Under the pieces are notes generated by a model. The model did no database searches. It had not been told where the DNA came from and was given only the letters and a program-made list of their open reading frames with translations. DNA of 64,000 nucleotides from Shewanella amazonensis SB2B (lineage in GTDB: Bacteria > Pseudomonadota > Gammaproteobacteria > Enterobacterales > Shewanellaceae). This document shows, one piece after another, positions 26,571-36,084 of the stretch (position 1 is the first letter of the stretch; every line of letters starts with the position of its first letter). The translations under genes were made by a program, and so were the position numbers. The stretch is from NCBI RefSeq assembly GCF_000015245.1, contig NC_008700.1, positions 3,044,001 through 3,108,000 of the forward strand. Direction: 5' to 3'.

Positions 26571-26965
26571 GATGCCAGCATTATGGCCTGTTTAAAGACA
26601 GCGATTTTGGCCGCATACACAACCCAGGCGATGGCGCCGAGGAACGCAAAAAAGCGGAAAAATTTATTGCGATTGGACTTCATCGCCATGATGGCCAGCA
26701 AAATGTAGGCAACCACAGCAAGGATTTTCTCGGTCAACCAGGGGTCAACGAAGGGATATTGTTTGATAAGGAAACACATCAGCAGACCCGACAGCAACAG
26801 ACAGGTATCTATGATGTGGGGTGCAATGCGCATCACCTTTTTCTGCAGCAGGGCAGATTCTTTTAATTTGAGCACGAAGCGCACCACAAAGAAGAGCACA
26901 CTGGTTGCCACCAGCGTCAGGTGCAGGTGCTTAAAGACGGGATAGAGGTTGTTGATGGATTCCAT
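26567..26965 (-). CDS. sirB2: SirB2 family membrane protein (YchQ)
   Basis: 132 residues, four hydrophobic helices. The family signature is spread over YPVFKHLHLTLVATSVLFFVVRF, APHIIDTCLLLSGLLM and PWLTEKILAVVAYILLAIMAMK. Function unknown; the genes sirB2 and sirB1 follow prmC in many gammaproteobacteria. Translationally coupled to sirB1. Confidence 0.92.
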   Translation of the reverse strand: MESINNLYPVFKHLHLTLVATSVLFFVVRFVLKLKESALLQKKVMRIAPHIIDTCLLLSGLLMCFLIKQYPFVDPWLTEKILAVVAYILLAIMAMKSNRNKFFRFFAFLGAIAWVVYAAKIAVFKQAIMLAS

Positions 26966-27086
26966 AGCCTGGCTGCCTTTTGTAAAAGAGTCCTGAAACT
27001 AAATGCCCGAAAAACAAAGGCGCTAGTGTACCCGAATCCTTCAGCCCTTACCAATGCTGCCCGGACCAAGTGTGCCTCAAGCGCAC

Positions 27087-27944
27087 TCAGGCATCCTCGC
27101 CATGCCAAAGCCCCAATGTGCAGCGATCGTTGGAACCGAAATCCCGCACAGTAGCCACCTTGTCGTACCCAAGGGATACCAGAGTTTCCCTGAGTTTCAG
27201 CGCCTGGGCAAAACCATGCTCGAGCAGCAAATACCCGCCCACCTTGAGATGCTCACGGGCGTGCATGGCGATATGGTTCAGGTCCGCATAACCTTCGTCG
27301 GCGGCAGTGAGCGCACTTAAAGGCTCAAAACGCACATCCCCCATCGCCAGATGCTCATCGTGCTCATCGATATAAGGCGGATTGGAGACTATCAGGTCGA
27401 AATCGGCATCCCGTACAGCACTGAACCAATCGCTTTGCAGGATTTCCACCTGCGACAACCCCAGTTGCTCACGATTGGCCTTGGCCAGGGCGACGGCATC
27501 ATCCACCTTATCCAGTGCTGTAATACGCCAGTTGGGCCTTTCGCTGGCCAGCGCCAATGCAATGGCGCCGGTTCCCGTGCCCATGTCCAGCACTCTGGCG
27601 TTGTCGGGCAGCGGCAGATTAAGCGCCGTCTCAACCAACATCTCGGTGTCAGGCCGTGGAATAAGGGTGGTTTCGTTCACCAAAAACTTCAGTGACCAAA
27701 ACTCACGCTCACCGAGAATATGCGCCACCGGCACACCTTTGGCACGGCGGTTTATCAGCTGCTCGAAGTGTTTCCACTGCTCGCTGGTCAGTGGTCGCTC
27801 AGGCCAGGTGTAAAGAAAAGTGCGATTTTTACCGAGGCAATGCTGCAGCAGCACCTCGGCATCCAGATTGGCAGAAGTGCTGCTGGAGGCCAGGGTGCTG
27901 AAGCCCCATTGCAAGGCTTCACCTATAGTGGAATGGGCTGCCAA
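27087..27944 (-). CDS. prmC: Release factor glutamine methyltransferase
   Basis: Methylates the Gln of the GGQ motif in release factors RF1 and RF2. 285 residues with a helical N-terminal domain, the SAM motif VLDMGTGTGAIALALA and the catalytic NPPY (IVSNPPYID). It begins 3 bases after its substrate gene prfA ends, the usual arrangement. Confidence 0.97.
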   Translation of the reverse strand: MAAHSTIGEALQWGFSTLASSSTSANLDAEVLLQHCLGKNRTFLYTWPERPLTSEQWKHFEQLINRRAKGVPVAHILGEREFWSLKFLVNETTLIPRPDTEMLVETALNLPLPDNARVLDMGTGTGAIALALASERPNWRITALDKVDDAVALAKANREQLGLSQVEILQSDWFSAVRDADFDLIVSNPPYIDEHDEHLAMGDVRFEPLSALTAADEGYADLNHIAMHAREHLKVGGYLLLEHGFAQALKLRETLVSLGYDKVATVRDFGSNDRCTLGLWHGEDA

Positions 27945-27947
27945 GCT

Positions 27948-29039
27948 TTACCCCTGCTCGTCTGCCAGTGCCGCCAACAAATCGGCCTGGTGTTCCTGTA
28001 CTATGGGTTCGATAAGGGCGTTCAAATCGCCTTCCATCACTTCATTGAGGCGATACAGGGTCAGGTTGATGCGATGATCGCTCACCCGCCCCTGAGGGAA
28101 GTTGTAGGTGCGGATACGTTCAGAACGATCGCCGCTTCCTACCAGATTCCGTCGGGTGGTGGCTTCGGCGCTGCGGCGCTTCTCGTCTTCGGCAGCCTGC
28201 AAACGGGCCACCAGCACTGACATGGCACGAGCCTTGTTTTTGTGCTGCGAGCGCTCATCCTGACACTCCACCACAGTGCCTGTGGGCAAGTGGGTAATAC
28301 GGATGGCCGAATCGGTTTTGTTAACGTGCTGCCCACCGGCACCGGAGGCGCGGAAAGTGTCGATGCGCAGTTCAGATGGGTTGATTTCCACCGCTTCGGC
28401 TTCGGGCACTTCGTGCAGCACAGCTACGGTACAGGCCGAGGTGTGCACCCGACCCTGGGATTCAGTTTCAGGCACCCGTTGAACTCTATGGCCACCGGAC
28501 TCGAATTTGAGTTTGCCGTAAACGCGCTCACCGCTGAAACGTGCAATGACTTCTTTATAACCACCATGTTCGCCTTCGTTGGCGCTCATGATTTCCACCT
28601 GCCAGCGCTGGGTTTCGGCATAACGGCTGTACATGCGGAACAGGTCACCGGCAAAAATGGCGGCTTCATCACCACCGGCTCCGGCACGGATTTCCACAAA
28701 CGCGTTGGCTTCATCGTTGGGGTCTTTAGGGAGCAGCAAAATTTGCAGCTCGGCCTCGAGCCGCTCGAGGCTCGCCTTGGCGGATTTGATTTCTTCCTGG
28801 GCCATTTCTTTCAGCTCAGGATCGTCCTCTTCGAGCATCTCTTTGGCGGTTTCCAGGTCGGCCACCGCCTGCTGATAAGCCTTGAAGCCTTTTACCACGT
28901 CTTCAAGCTGGGCGTATTCTTTGGAAAGGGCGCGAAAACGGTCCTGATCGGAAATGATGCTGGCGTCGCTGAGCAGCGCCAATACTTCTTCGTTGCGCTC
29001 GAGCAAGCCTTCCAGCTTGCGGATGACGGATTCCTTCAT
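27948..29039 (-). CDS. prfA: Peptide chain release factor 1
   Basis: Terminates translation at UAA and UAG. 363 residues. The stop-reading loop is PET (RVPETESQGR), a permitted form of the PxT motif, and the catalytic GGQ lies in SGAGGQHVNKTDSA. Second gene of hemA-prfA-prmC, 16 bases after hemA. Confidence 0.97.
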   Translation of the reverse strand: MKESVIRKLEGLLERNEEVLALLSDASIISDQDRFRALSKEYAQLEDVVKGFKAYQQAVADLETAKEMLEEDDPELKEMAQEEIKSAKASLERLEAELQILLLPKDPNDEANAFVEIRAGAGGDEAAIFAGDLFRMYSRYAETQRWQVEIMSANEGEHGGYKEVIARFSGERVYGKLKFESGGHRVQRVPETESQGRVHTSACTVAVLHEVPEAEAVEINPSELRIDTFRASGAGGQHVNKTDSAIRITHLPTGTVVECQDERSQHKNKARAMSVLVARLQAAEDEKRRSAEATTRRNLVGSGDRSERIRTYNFPQGRVSDHRINLTLYRLNEVMEGDLNALIEPIVQEHQADLLAALADEQG

Positions 29040-29055
29040 TTAACTCTCAAAAGTC

Positions 29056-30306
29056 TCAGTGTTTATCCAGGCCGAGCGCGGTCCGAAGTTGCCCCAGAGT
29101 ATTGAGGTCCCCCTGACGACTGGCGGTCGTCAGGGCCTGAGTCGGTGCATGGATCAAGCGATTGGTCAGTTTGTTGGCAAGCTCCAGAATAACTTGCTCG
29201 CCATCGGCCCCCTGCGCCAGCTTATTGAGGGCCCGTTCTACCAATTCATCTTTGATTGCCATACTGGCAGTGCGATATTCGCGAATACTGTCTACCGACT
29301 CCAGCGAGCGGATCCAATCCATAAACAGGAAAGATTGCTCCTGGGCTATCACTTCGGCTTGCTCGGCCGCCTCCTTTCGGGAGGCCATATTCTGTTCGAT
29401 GATGCTCTGCAGATCGTCGACCGTGTACAGGAAGGCGTCGTCGAGTTCTCCGACTTCCGCCTCAATATCACGAGGAACTGCTATATCAACCAATAACATA
29501 GGTTGATGTCGACGCTGCTTGAGTGCCTTTTCTACCATGCCTTTGCCAAGAATAGGCAGCGGACTGGCGGTAGAGGATATCACGATATCGGCCTTTGGGA
29601 GAAAATCCGGAATTTGCGAGAGCGTAATAGCGGTAGCGCCAAACTCTTCGCACATGGCTTGGGCGCGCTCCACGGTACGGTTGGCCACGACCATGGATGA
29701 CACCCCGTTTTCTTTCAGGTGTCTGGCTACCAGCTCTATGGTTTCACCGGCACCAATCAGCAATACCTTGGTAGATGCCAGTGAAGAGAAGATATGTTTG
29801 GCCATGCTGACGGCGGCAAAGGCCACAGACACGGCCGCGGTCCCGATTTCAGTTTCGGTCCGGACCTTTTTGGCAACCGAGAAGGTGCTCTGGAAAAGGC
29901 GGTCCAGCGTTACAGCCACTGTGCCGGCCTCTTTGGCCTTGGCAAATGACTGTTTCACCTGACCAAGAATTTGCGGCTCGCCCAGTACCAGCGAATCCAG
30001 CCCCGAGGCTACCCGCATCAGATGCCGCACCGCTTCCTGCCCCTCATGGTGATAGACACAGGGCATAAGCTCATCGTGGCTCAGGTTGTGGTAACTCTCC
30101 AGCCAGTGGATCACTTCCTCAGCACGGGCGTTGTTACAGTATAGTTCGGTACGGTTACAGGTAGAGACAATCACCGCCTCATTGGATGAGGTGGTACAGG
30201 CGAGGCTTCGCATCGCATCATGGATTTTGTCCGGGGAGAAGGCGACCTTTTCGCGAAGATCGACGGTGGCCGTTTTATGGTTTATCCCGATTGCTACAAG
30301 GCTCAT
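29056..30306 (-). CDS. hemA: Glutamyl-tRNA reductase
   Basis: Reduces glutamyl-tRNA(Glu) to glutamate-1-semialdehyde, the first committed step of tetrapyrrole synthesis. 416 residues with the nucleophile C50 in IVSTCNRTELYC, the NADPH site (LLIGAGETIELVARHL) and the C-terminal dimerisation helices. First gene of the hemA-prfA-prmC-sirB2-sirB1 run and divergent from lolB, a conserved layout. Confidence 0.97.
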   Translation of the reverse strand: MSLVAIGINHKTATVDLREKVAFSPDKIHDAMRSLACTTSSNEAVIVSTCNRTELYCNNARAEEVIHWLESYHNLSHDELMPCVYHHEGQEAVRHLMRVASGLDSLVLGEPQILGQVKQSFAKAKEAGTVAVTLDRLFQSTFSVAKKVRTETEIGTAAVSVAFAAVSMAKHIFSSLASTKVLLIGAGETIELVARHLKENGVSSMVVANRTVERAQAMCEEFGATAITLSQIPDFLPKADIVISSTASPLPILGKGMVEKALKQRRHQPMLLVDIAVPRDIEAEVGELDDAFLYTVDDLQSIIEQNMASRKEAAEQAEVIAQEQSFLFMDWIRSLESVDSIREYRTASMAIKDELVERALNKLAQGADGEQVILELANKLTNRLIHAPTQALTTASRQGDLNTLGQLRTALGLDKH

Positions 30307-30481
30307 CTGACTCTTTCTGGATCCTGTGCGGCGCTTGTGTGAATTACGCCATTCTACTGAATTGGGGCCATTAAAAACAGAATAGGCTTAACAAAACCGA
30401 ATAAAGATCTCTGTTGTTATCCACTTTTTCCATCAATGCGGGGGTGAAACCCGTCCGCAGCCAAAAAGCGGGTAAGGCCAT

Positions 30482-30490
30482 TGGTATAAT
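30482..30490 (+). promoter_or_regulatory. Extended -10 promoter of lolB-ispE
   Basis: TGGTATAAT: a perfect TATAAT with the upstream TGn extension, 46 bases before lolB. No good -35 is visible, as expected for extended -10 promoters. Confidence 0.55.
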
Positions 30491-30535
30491 TTTTAAAGCC
30501 CTCGTATCATAAGGACTTATTTAATTCAGTCATAG

Positions 30536-31159
30536 ATGATTAACTTGCGCCGATTCACAAAATTCACTCTTGCTGGCCTGACCGCCCTTTCTCTGCTCGG
30601 TGGTTGCAGCGTCACACCAAAGGTCGCGCTGCAGCCTGTCAGCGTAGAAAACGCCAGTGATGCCAAGGCCTGGGAGCTTAAGGGCAAGCTGCTTATTCGC
30701 ACCAATGGCGACAAGGTTTCGGCCAACCTCTTCTGGCTCAATACCCCTGATAATGCCGAATTAAGGCTGACCAGCATGCTGGGCACTACTGTGCTGCTGC
30801 TGACCCAAAACCGGGATGGCGCCACCCTGGAAGTGGATGGCAAGCGCTACTCAGACCTGAGTCCACAGCGGTTGCTCGACGGTTTAAGTGGTTTTACCCT
30901 GCCCATCGATGCCCTGCCCTTTTGGATCACCGGCCAGCCCATGGCGGGTGATGAGGTGGAGTTCGACACCCTCAATCGCCCCAAGACCATCATCAGTGCC
31001 GACGGCGAGTGGACCATTAACATTAGCAGCTGGCAGACCCAGAGTGGTGCACCGGTTCCACGGATGCTGGAGCTTACCCACGCCAGCGCTGTTATCAAGC
31101 TGCAAACCAATGAATGGCAGGCACTGGCCAATGCCACAGGTTCGAAAGGAGCCCGATGA
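30536..31159 (+). CDS. lolB: Outer-membrane lipoprotein receptor LolB
   Basis: Accepts lipoproteins from LolA and inserts them in the outer membrane. 207 residues, with a lipoprotein signal ending LSLLGGC (Cys24) and the family stretch [42 protein letters not shown]. Divergent from hemA and coupled to ispE by overlap, as in enterobacteria. Confidence 0.96.
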
Positions 31160-32007
31160 TGTCTGTATCCCTTGCCTGGCCGGCACCGGCAAAGCTCAAT
31201 CTGTTTTTGCACATCAATGGCCGCTTACCCAATGGCTACCATGAACTGCAAACCCTGTTTCAGTTTATCGACTACGGTGACTGGCTGGATTTTAAAATAA
31301 CAGCAACACCAGAGTTGAAACTGCACTCCAACCTCAGCCAAGTTGTCCCCGACAGCGATAACTTAATTCTGAAAGCCGCAAAATCTTTGCAGAGCGTCAC
31401 AGGTTGTATACAGGGCGCCGAGATCTGGCTCGACAAGCGCCTGCCCATGGGCGGCGGACTCGGCGGCGGTTCATCGGATGCCGCTACCACACTGGTGGCG
31501 CTTAACGCCCTGTGGCAGCTGGGTTTGGACAAAAAAGCCCTGATGGATATCGGCCTGACTCTCGGCGCTGATGTGCCTGTTTTTATTAACGGAATCGCGG
31601 CTTTCGCCGAAGGTGTCGGCGAAAAATTACAGCCCGTGGACGTAGCAGAGCCTTGGTATTTGGTGTTGATACCAGACGCCCATGTATCCACCGCCGACGT
31701 ATTTCAGCACCCTGATTTACCTAGGAATACGCCCAAGCTGGACATGTCATCACTAAGCCCGGAACGCTGGTCAAACGACTGCCAGGCATTGGTCAGTGCC
31801 AAATACCCCCAAGTTGCCAATGCCTTAAGCTGGCTGGTAGAATATGCGCCGTCCAGAATGACCGGAACCGGTGCATGCGTGTTCGGGGAATTCGGCTCGC
31901 AGCAGGCCGCGCTGGAGGCGTTGGCTAAAAAGCCAGCTGAGATGCAGGGCTTTGTTGCGAAAGGACTGAATCGTTCGCCGTTGGAGTTGAGACTCGCTCA
32001 GCTTTAA
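31159..32007 (+). CDS. ispE: 4-diphosphocytidyl-2-C-methyl-D-erythritol kinase
   Basis: ATP-dependent kinase of the non-mevalonate isoprenoid route. About 282 residues, with the GHMP-kinase start [29 protein letters not shown] and the ATP loop [18 protein letters not shown]. Two adjacent ATGs (31156, 31159) fall across the lolB stop; GGAG at 31148 is 4 and 7 bases away, so I prefer the second. Confidence 0.96.
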
Positions 32008-32086
32008 ACTACTTCTGCGCTGCACGCCAGGGAACGCGCGGCAGCAGCTACACTAAAATATCAAGCAAACGCCTGAGGTTCATACA

Positions 32087-33034
32087 GTGCCCGACATCAA
32101 GCTCTTTGCTGGGAATGCTACCCCCAGTCTCGCGAAAAAGATTGCCGACCGTTTATTTTGCAAACTTGGAGAGGCTGAGGTAGGCCGTTTCAGTGACGGT
32201 GAAATCAGTGTCCAGATCAACGAAAATGTACGTGGTGCTGATGTTTTCATCATTCAATCCACCTGCGCCCCCACCAATGACAACCTGATGGAACTCATTG
32301 TGATGGTCGATGCTCTGCGCCGCGCCTCTGCAGGTCGTATCACTGCCGTAATCCCATACTTCGGTTATGCCCGTCAGGATCGCCGTGTGCGCTCTGCCCG
32401 TGTGCCTATTACCGCCAAAGTGGTTGCCGACTTCCTGTCAAGCGTTGGTGTTGACCGCGTACTGACCTGTGACCTGCACGCCGAGCAGATCCAGGGCTTC
32501 TTCGACGTGCCGGTAGACAACGTGTTCGGTAGCCCAGTGCTGCTGGAAGACATGGTTGCCAAGAAGCTGGACAACCCTGTGGTTGTGTCTCCGGACATCG
32601 GTGGCGTTGTCCGCGCCCGCGCCGTTGCCAAGCTGCTGAACGATTCCGATCTGGCCATTATCGACAAGCGTCGCCCACAGGCCAACGTGGCTCAGGTCAT
32701 GCACATTATCGGTGACGTTGAAGGTCGTGACTGCATCATCGTTGACGACATGATTGATACCGGTGGCACCCTGTGTAAAGCCGCCGAAGCCCTGAAAGAA
32801 CATGGTGCCAACCGCGTATTCGCTTACGCCACTCACCCAGTGTTCTCCGGCAAGGCCGCTGAAAACATCAAAAACTCTGTGATTGATGAAGTGATAGTGA
32901 CCGACACTGTGCCTCTGAGCGAAGAGATGATGAAAGTAGGTAAAGTCAGTCAGCTGACCATGTCTGCCCTGCTCGCCGAAGCCATTCGCCGTGTGAGCAA
33001 CGAAGAATCCATCTCTGCCATGTTCCAGCACTGA
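32087..33034 (+). CDS. prs: Ribose-phosphate pyrophosphokinase
   Basis: Makes PRPP from ribose 5-phosphate and ATP for nucleotide, His and Trp synthesis. 315 residues, nearly identical in type to the E. coli enzyme, including the PRPP loop IIVDDMIDTGGTLCKAAEAL and PYFGYARQDRRVRSARVPITAK. The start is GTG 32087 (MPDIKLFAGN); no ATG fits. The 79-base gap after ispE leaves room for a separate promoter. It ends at a strong terminator. Confidence 0.98.
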   Translation: MPDIKLFAGNATPSLAKKIADRLFCKLGEAEVGRFSDGEISVQINENVRGADVFIIQSTCAPTNDNLMELIVMVDALRRASAGRITAVIPYFGYARQDRRVRSARVPITAKVVADFLSSVGVDRVLTCDLHAEQIQGFFDVPVDNVFGSPVLLEDMVAKKLDNPVVVSPDIGGVVRARAVAKLLNDSDLAIIDKRRPQANVAQVMHIIGDVEGRDCIIVDDMIDTGGTLCKAAEALKEHGANRVFAYATHPVFSGKAAENIKNSVIDEVIVTDTVPLSEEMMKVGKVSQLTMSALLAEAIRRVSNEESISAMFQH

Positions 33035-33082
33035 TAGCTCAGGTACCGGACAACAAGCCGGTAACCGCTGTCTGCCCATGGC

Positions 33083-33113
33083 AAAAAACGCACCCTCAGG
33101 GGTGCGTTTTTTT
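33083..33113 (+). terminator. Terminator after prs
   Basis: AACGCACCC / GGGTGCGTT with a TCAG loop, A-run before and T7 after; it could also act on the minus strand. Confidence 0.9.
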
Positions 33114-33391
33114 ATGCCGGCACTCTTTGAAACCCTACCCCGTATTGGCTTTGCCTTTGCAATGACGTGTCTCAAAGCATCTCTTACAAGGGCTGCACCA
33201 TATCAATGAAACAACCCTGATTTGGCCTCTGTGACTCGGCCTTTACCCGCTCCGTAAGCGCACCAGATCAAAGCAACCAAGCGGAGACCCGACAGCAGTC
33301 AACAACGGCATAGCGCACGATTGGCAGCTTCACAGCAACAATTCATTCTGCAGGGGAGTTTCGGCGCAGAAGACCAATAAATATGGAAAAC
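33114..33391. other. Non-coding gap between prs and the tRNA operon
   Basis: About 280 bases between two terminators. No reading frame with family features, no ribosome site and no convincing promoter. I see nothing in it. Confidence 0.5.
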
Positions 33392-33418
33392 AAAAAGCCC
33401 GTCCAAAGGACGGGCTTT
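33392..33418 (-). terminator. Terminator of the tRNA operon
   Basis: AAAGCCCGTCC / GGACGGGCTTT perfect 11-bp stem with an AAA loop, then TTTTTG on the minus strand, 6 bases beyond the last tRNA CCA. Confidence 0.9.
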
Positions 33419-33423
33419 ATGTA

Positions 33424-33498
33424 TGGCTGGGGTGCTAGGATTCGAACCTAGGTATGCCGGGATCAAAACCCGGTGCCTTACCGCTTGGCGACACCCCA
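33424..33498 (-). tRNA. tRNA-Gln (anticodon TTG), copy 3 in transcription order
   Basis: 75 bases with encoded CCA. Anticodon loop TTTTGAT, U1-A72 acceptor end typical of glutamine tRNA, T-loop GTTCGAATC. Last gene of the operon, identical in sequence to the other two copies as far as read. Confidence 0.96.
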
Positions 33499-33542
33499 AT
33501 CTGGGTTCAAAAAATCCGGATTAAACGGACTCTTCGAGAATA

Positions 33543-33619
33543 TGGTAGCTACGGCGGGACTTGAACCTGCGACCCCAGCATTATGAGTGCTGTGCTCTAA
33601 CCAGCTGAGCTACGTAGCC
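33543..33619 (-). tRNA. Elongator tRNA-Met (CAT), second copy
   Basis: 77 bases with encoded CCA. Anticodon loop CTCATAA; the stem and the D-arm match elongator Met rather than initiator. The acceptor begins GGCTACG and ends CGTAGCT, so the terminal pair is G1-U72. Only one base separates it from the upstream tRNA-Gln. Confidence 0.95.
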
Positions 33620-33620
33620 A

Positions 33621-33695
33621 TGGCTGGGGTGCTAGGATTCGAACCTAGGTATGCCGGGATCAAAACCCGGTGCCTTACCGCTTGGCGACACCCCA
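33621..33695 (-). tRNA. tRNA-Gln (TTG), copy 2
   Basis: 75 bases with encoded CCA; same sequence as the copies at 33424 and 33718. Its CCA is followed after one base by tRNA-Met. Confidence 0.96.
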
Positions 33696-33717
33696 ATTTT
33701 TTCGGAGGATGGAGAGA

Positions 33718-33792
33718 TGGCTGGGGTGCTAGGATTCGAACCTAGGTATGCCGGGATCAAAACCCGGTGCCTTACCGCTTGGCGACACCCCA
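33718..33792 (-). tRNA. tRNA-Gln (TTG), copy 1
   Basis: 75 bases with encoded CCA, anticodon TTG. Separated from tRNA-Leu upstream by 39 bases containing a GAAA/TTTC hairpin. Confidence 0.96.
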
Positions 33793-33809
33793 ACAGCACT
33801 GACTTCTCC

Positions 33810-33829
33810 AACTAAGCGAAAGCTTAGTT
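33810..33829 (-). repeat. Short hairpin between tRNA-Leu and tRNA-Gln
   Basis: AACTAAGC / GCTTAGTT perfect 8-bp stem with a 4-base loop (GAAA on plus, TTTC in the transcript). No T-run follows, so it is not a terminator; probably a processing or spacer structure. Confidence 0.5.
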
Positions 33830-33831
33830 CA

Positions 33832-33916
<85 letters not shown>

Positions 33917-33945
33917 TCCGATCTCAATTTTACATCCTGAGAAGA

Positions 33946-34022
33946 TGGTAGCTATGGCGGGACTTGAACCTGCGACCCCAGCATTATGAGTGCTGTGCTC
34001 TAACCAGCTGAGCTACATAGCC
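33946..34022 (-). tRNA. Elongator tRNA-Met (CAT), first copy
   Basis: 77 bases with encoded CCA. It differs from the second copy in one compensated acceptor pair (GGCTATG / CATAGCT) and also has G1-U72. First gene of the operon. Confidence 0.95.
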
Positions 34023-34063
34023 ACTACGATTTCTCGCATCCCTCTTGGCGAGGAACGGGGCGT

Positions 34064-34092
34064 ATTATGCTGATTCACCGAAGACAGGTCAA
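34064..34092 (-). promoter_or_regulatory. Promoter of the tRNA operon
   Basis: On the minus strand TTGACC, a 17-base spacer, CATAAT, then the GC-rich discriminator ACGCCCCG. The -10 ends about 42 bases before the first tRNA. A GC-rich discriminator is the known mark of stringently controlled stable-RNA promoters. Confidence 0.75.
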
Positions 34093-34196
34093 CAGCTTTT
34101 TTAGCACATTTCGCCCCAAAGATACCGTTCGCCTAATCCTTCATCAAAGCGGGTAACAGATAAGCAAAAAAGCCTGTTTCCCGCCCGACCAATGGC

Positions 34197-35288
34197 TTAG
34201 ACGTTGAACAGGAAGTGCATCACATCGCCATCTTTAACGATGTAAGTTTTACCTTCCACACGCATCTTGCCAGCTTCTTTGGCGCCCTGCTCACCCTTGA
34301 AGTTAATAAAATCTTCGTAGGAGATTACCTGGGCACGGATAAATCCGCGCTCAAAGTCGGTATGAATTTTACCGGCAGCCTGAGGCGCGCTGGCGCCAAC
34401 AGACACGGTCCAGGCACGCACTTCTTTCACACCGGCGGTGAAATAGGTTTGCAGGTTCAACAGCTCATAACCGGCGCGGATCACGCGATCAAGGCCTGGT
34501 TCGGTTAGACCGAGATCTGCCATGAACTCATCGCGCTCTTCGATATCCATCTCCGCCAGTTCAGATTCAATGGCGGCACATACAGGCACTACCACGGCAT
34601 TTTCTTTGGCGGCAATGGCGCGTACGGCGTCCAGATGCGGATTGTTCTCAAAGCCGTCTTCAGACACGTTGGCGATATACATGGTTGGCTTCAGGGTCAG
34701 CAGGTTCAGATAAGCCACCGCAGCCAGCTCTTCCTTGGACAGTTCCAGCGAGCGCAGCATCTTGCCTTCATCCAGCACAGGGCGCAGCTTTTCAAGTACA
34801 TCGACTTCGAACTTGGCTTCTTTGTCGCCGCCTTTGGCACGCTTTTGCTGACGCACAATAGCACGCTCAACGCTGTCGAGATCTGCCAGCGCCAACTCGG
34901 TGTTGATCACTTCTATGTCACCGGCCGGGTCAACGCGGTTAGCCACGTGCACAATGTTTTCGTTCTCGAAGCAACGCACCACATGGCCGATAGCTTCGGT
35001 TTCGCGGATGTTGGCCAAAAACTTATTGCCCAGACCCTCGCCCTTGGAAGCACCGGCAACCAGACCGGCGATGTCCACAAATTCCATGGACGTCGGGATA
35101 ACACGCTCAGGCTTAACAATGGCGGCCAATTCGTCCAAACGTGGGTCTGGCATTGGCACTACGCCGGTGTTTGGCTCGATGGTACAAAACGGAAAGTTTG
35201 CCGCTTCAATACCGGCCTTGGTCAGCGCGTTGAAGAGCGTTGATTTACCAACGTTGGGCAGACCAACGATGCCACATTTAAAACCCAT
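34197..35288 (-). CDS. ychF: Obg-family ATPase YchF
   Basis: 363 residues. G1 motif GLPNVGKSTLFNALT at 8-22, then the G-domain segments FVDIAGLV and coiled-coil insert, and the C-terminal TGS domain (FINFKGEQGAKEAGKMRVEGKTYIVKDGDVMHFLFNV). YchF binds ATP rather than GTP, associates with ribosomes and affects oxidative stress sensitivity. It lies 37 bases downstream of pth, a widely kept pair. Confidence 0.97.
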   Translation of the reverse strand: MGFKCGIVGLPNVGKSTLFNALTKAGIEAANFPFCTIEPNTGVVPMPDPRLDELAAIVKPERVIPTSMEFVDIAGLVAGASKGEGLGNKFLANIRETEAIGHVVRCFENENIVHVANRVDPAGDIEVINTELALADLDSVERAIVRQQKRAKGGDKEAKFEVDVLEKLRPVLDEGKMLRSLELSKEELAAVAYLNLLTLKPTMYIANVSEDGFENNPHLDAVRAIAAKENAVVVPVCAAIESELAEMDIEERDEFMADLGLTEPGLDRVIRAGYELLNLQTYFTAGVKEVRAWTVSVGASAPQAAGKIHTDFERGFIRAQVISYEDFINFKGEQGAKEAGKMRVEGKTYIVKDGDVMHFLFNV

Positions 35289-35325
35289 AGCTATAACCCT
35301 TTATTTGACTTACTTGCTTAACTGA

Positions 35326-35913
35326 TTATTCGGCCTTGAAGGAATGCAATCTGTGCATTGCCTTGGTCATGTCTTGCTTGAACAGGATTTCGGTGCTGCG
35401 CACGGCTTCATCTATCGCCGCATTCATCTTTTCCTGCTCGGTCGCGGGCGCCTTACCCAGCACATACCCGCTGACCTTGTTTTTGTCGCCCGGATGACCA
35501 ATGCCTATCCGCAAACGATAGAAATTTTTGTTGTTGCCCATTTTGGCAATGATGTCTTTAAGACCATTGTGGCCGCCGTGCCCACCACCCAACTTGAACC
35601 TGGCCACACCGGGCTCCATATCCAGCTCGTCATGGGCCACCAGAATCTGTTCCGGTTCAATGCGGAAAAAATTCGCCAACGCCGCCACCGACTTGCCACT
35701 TAAGTTCATAAAGGTTGAGGGGATAAGCAAACGCACATCCTTACCACACAGAATTGCCCTTGCCGTTAAACCGAAATACTTGGGGTCAGGCGCCAGACTC
35801 ACATTGGCAATGCGGGCCAGCTCTTCGACATACCAGGCACCCGCATTATGGCGGGTTTGAGCGTATTCCGCCCCAGGGTTGGCCAGACCCACAATCAGTT
35901 TAATATCGCACAT
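35326..35913 (-). CDS. pth: Peptidyl-tRNA hydrolase
   Basis: Releases peptides from peptidyl-tRNA dropped by the ribosome. 195 residues with IVGLANPGAEYAQTRHNAGAW, including the conserved N12 and catalytic H22, and later the conserved GGGHGGHNGLKDI. Forms a transcription unit with ychF. Confidence 0.97.
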   Translation of the reverse strand: MCDIKLIVGLANPGAEYAQTRHNAGAWYVEELARIANVSLAPDPKYFGLTARAILCGKDVRLLIPSTFMNLSGKSVAALANFFRIEPEQILVAHDELDMEPGVARFKLGGGHGGHNGLKDIIAKMGNNKNFYRLRIGIGHPGDKNKVSGYVLGKAPATEQEKMNAAIDEAVRSTEILFKQDMTKAMHRLHSFKAE

Positions 35914-35986
35914 GGAAAACAGAACTCTTGTCCCGGACCCGTTTCAGGCTAGGCCAAAACCCGGGCACAGGTGTTGAAAACGGCGC

Positions 35987-36016
35987 ATTTTAGCACCCAA
36001 TTGCACGTCCCAACAA
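35987..36016 (-). promoter_or_regulatory. Candidate promoter of pth-ychF
   Basis: On the minus strand TTGTTG, an 18-base spacer and TAAAAT, about 75 bases before the pth start. Confidence 0.4.
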
Positions 36017-36084
36017 ATAAAAGGCGCAACTAAGGAAAACAGGCAATAACGGAATGGAATTCAAGATTGTGGGTGAGGTGAATA

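Noticed and set aside
28400..28500. PET instead of PAT in the stop-codon-reading loop of RF1
   Set aside because: The motif is PxT and other bacteria also carry Glu in the middle place as far as I recall, so it is not a sign of altered stop reading.
32438..33175. 245-codon minus-strand frame across prs and its terminator
   Set aside because: It crosses a strong terminator and lies opposite the highly conserved prs gene.
33424..33792. Three identical 75-base units that look like a short array
   Set aside because: They fold as tRNA-Gln with anticodon TTG and encoded CCA; they are not a CRISPR array or mobile repeat.
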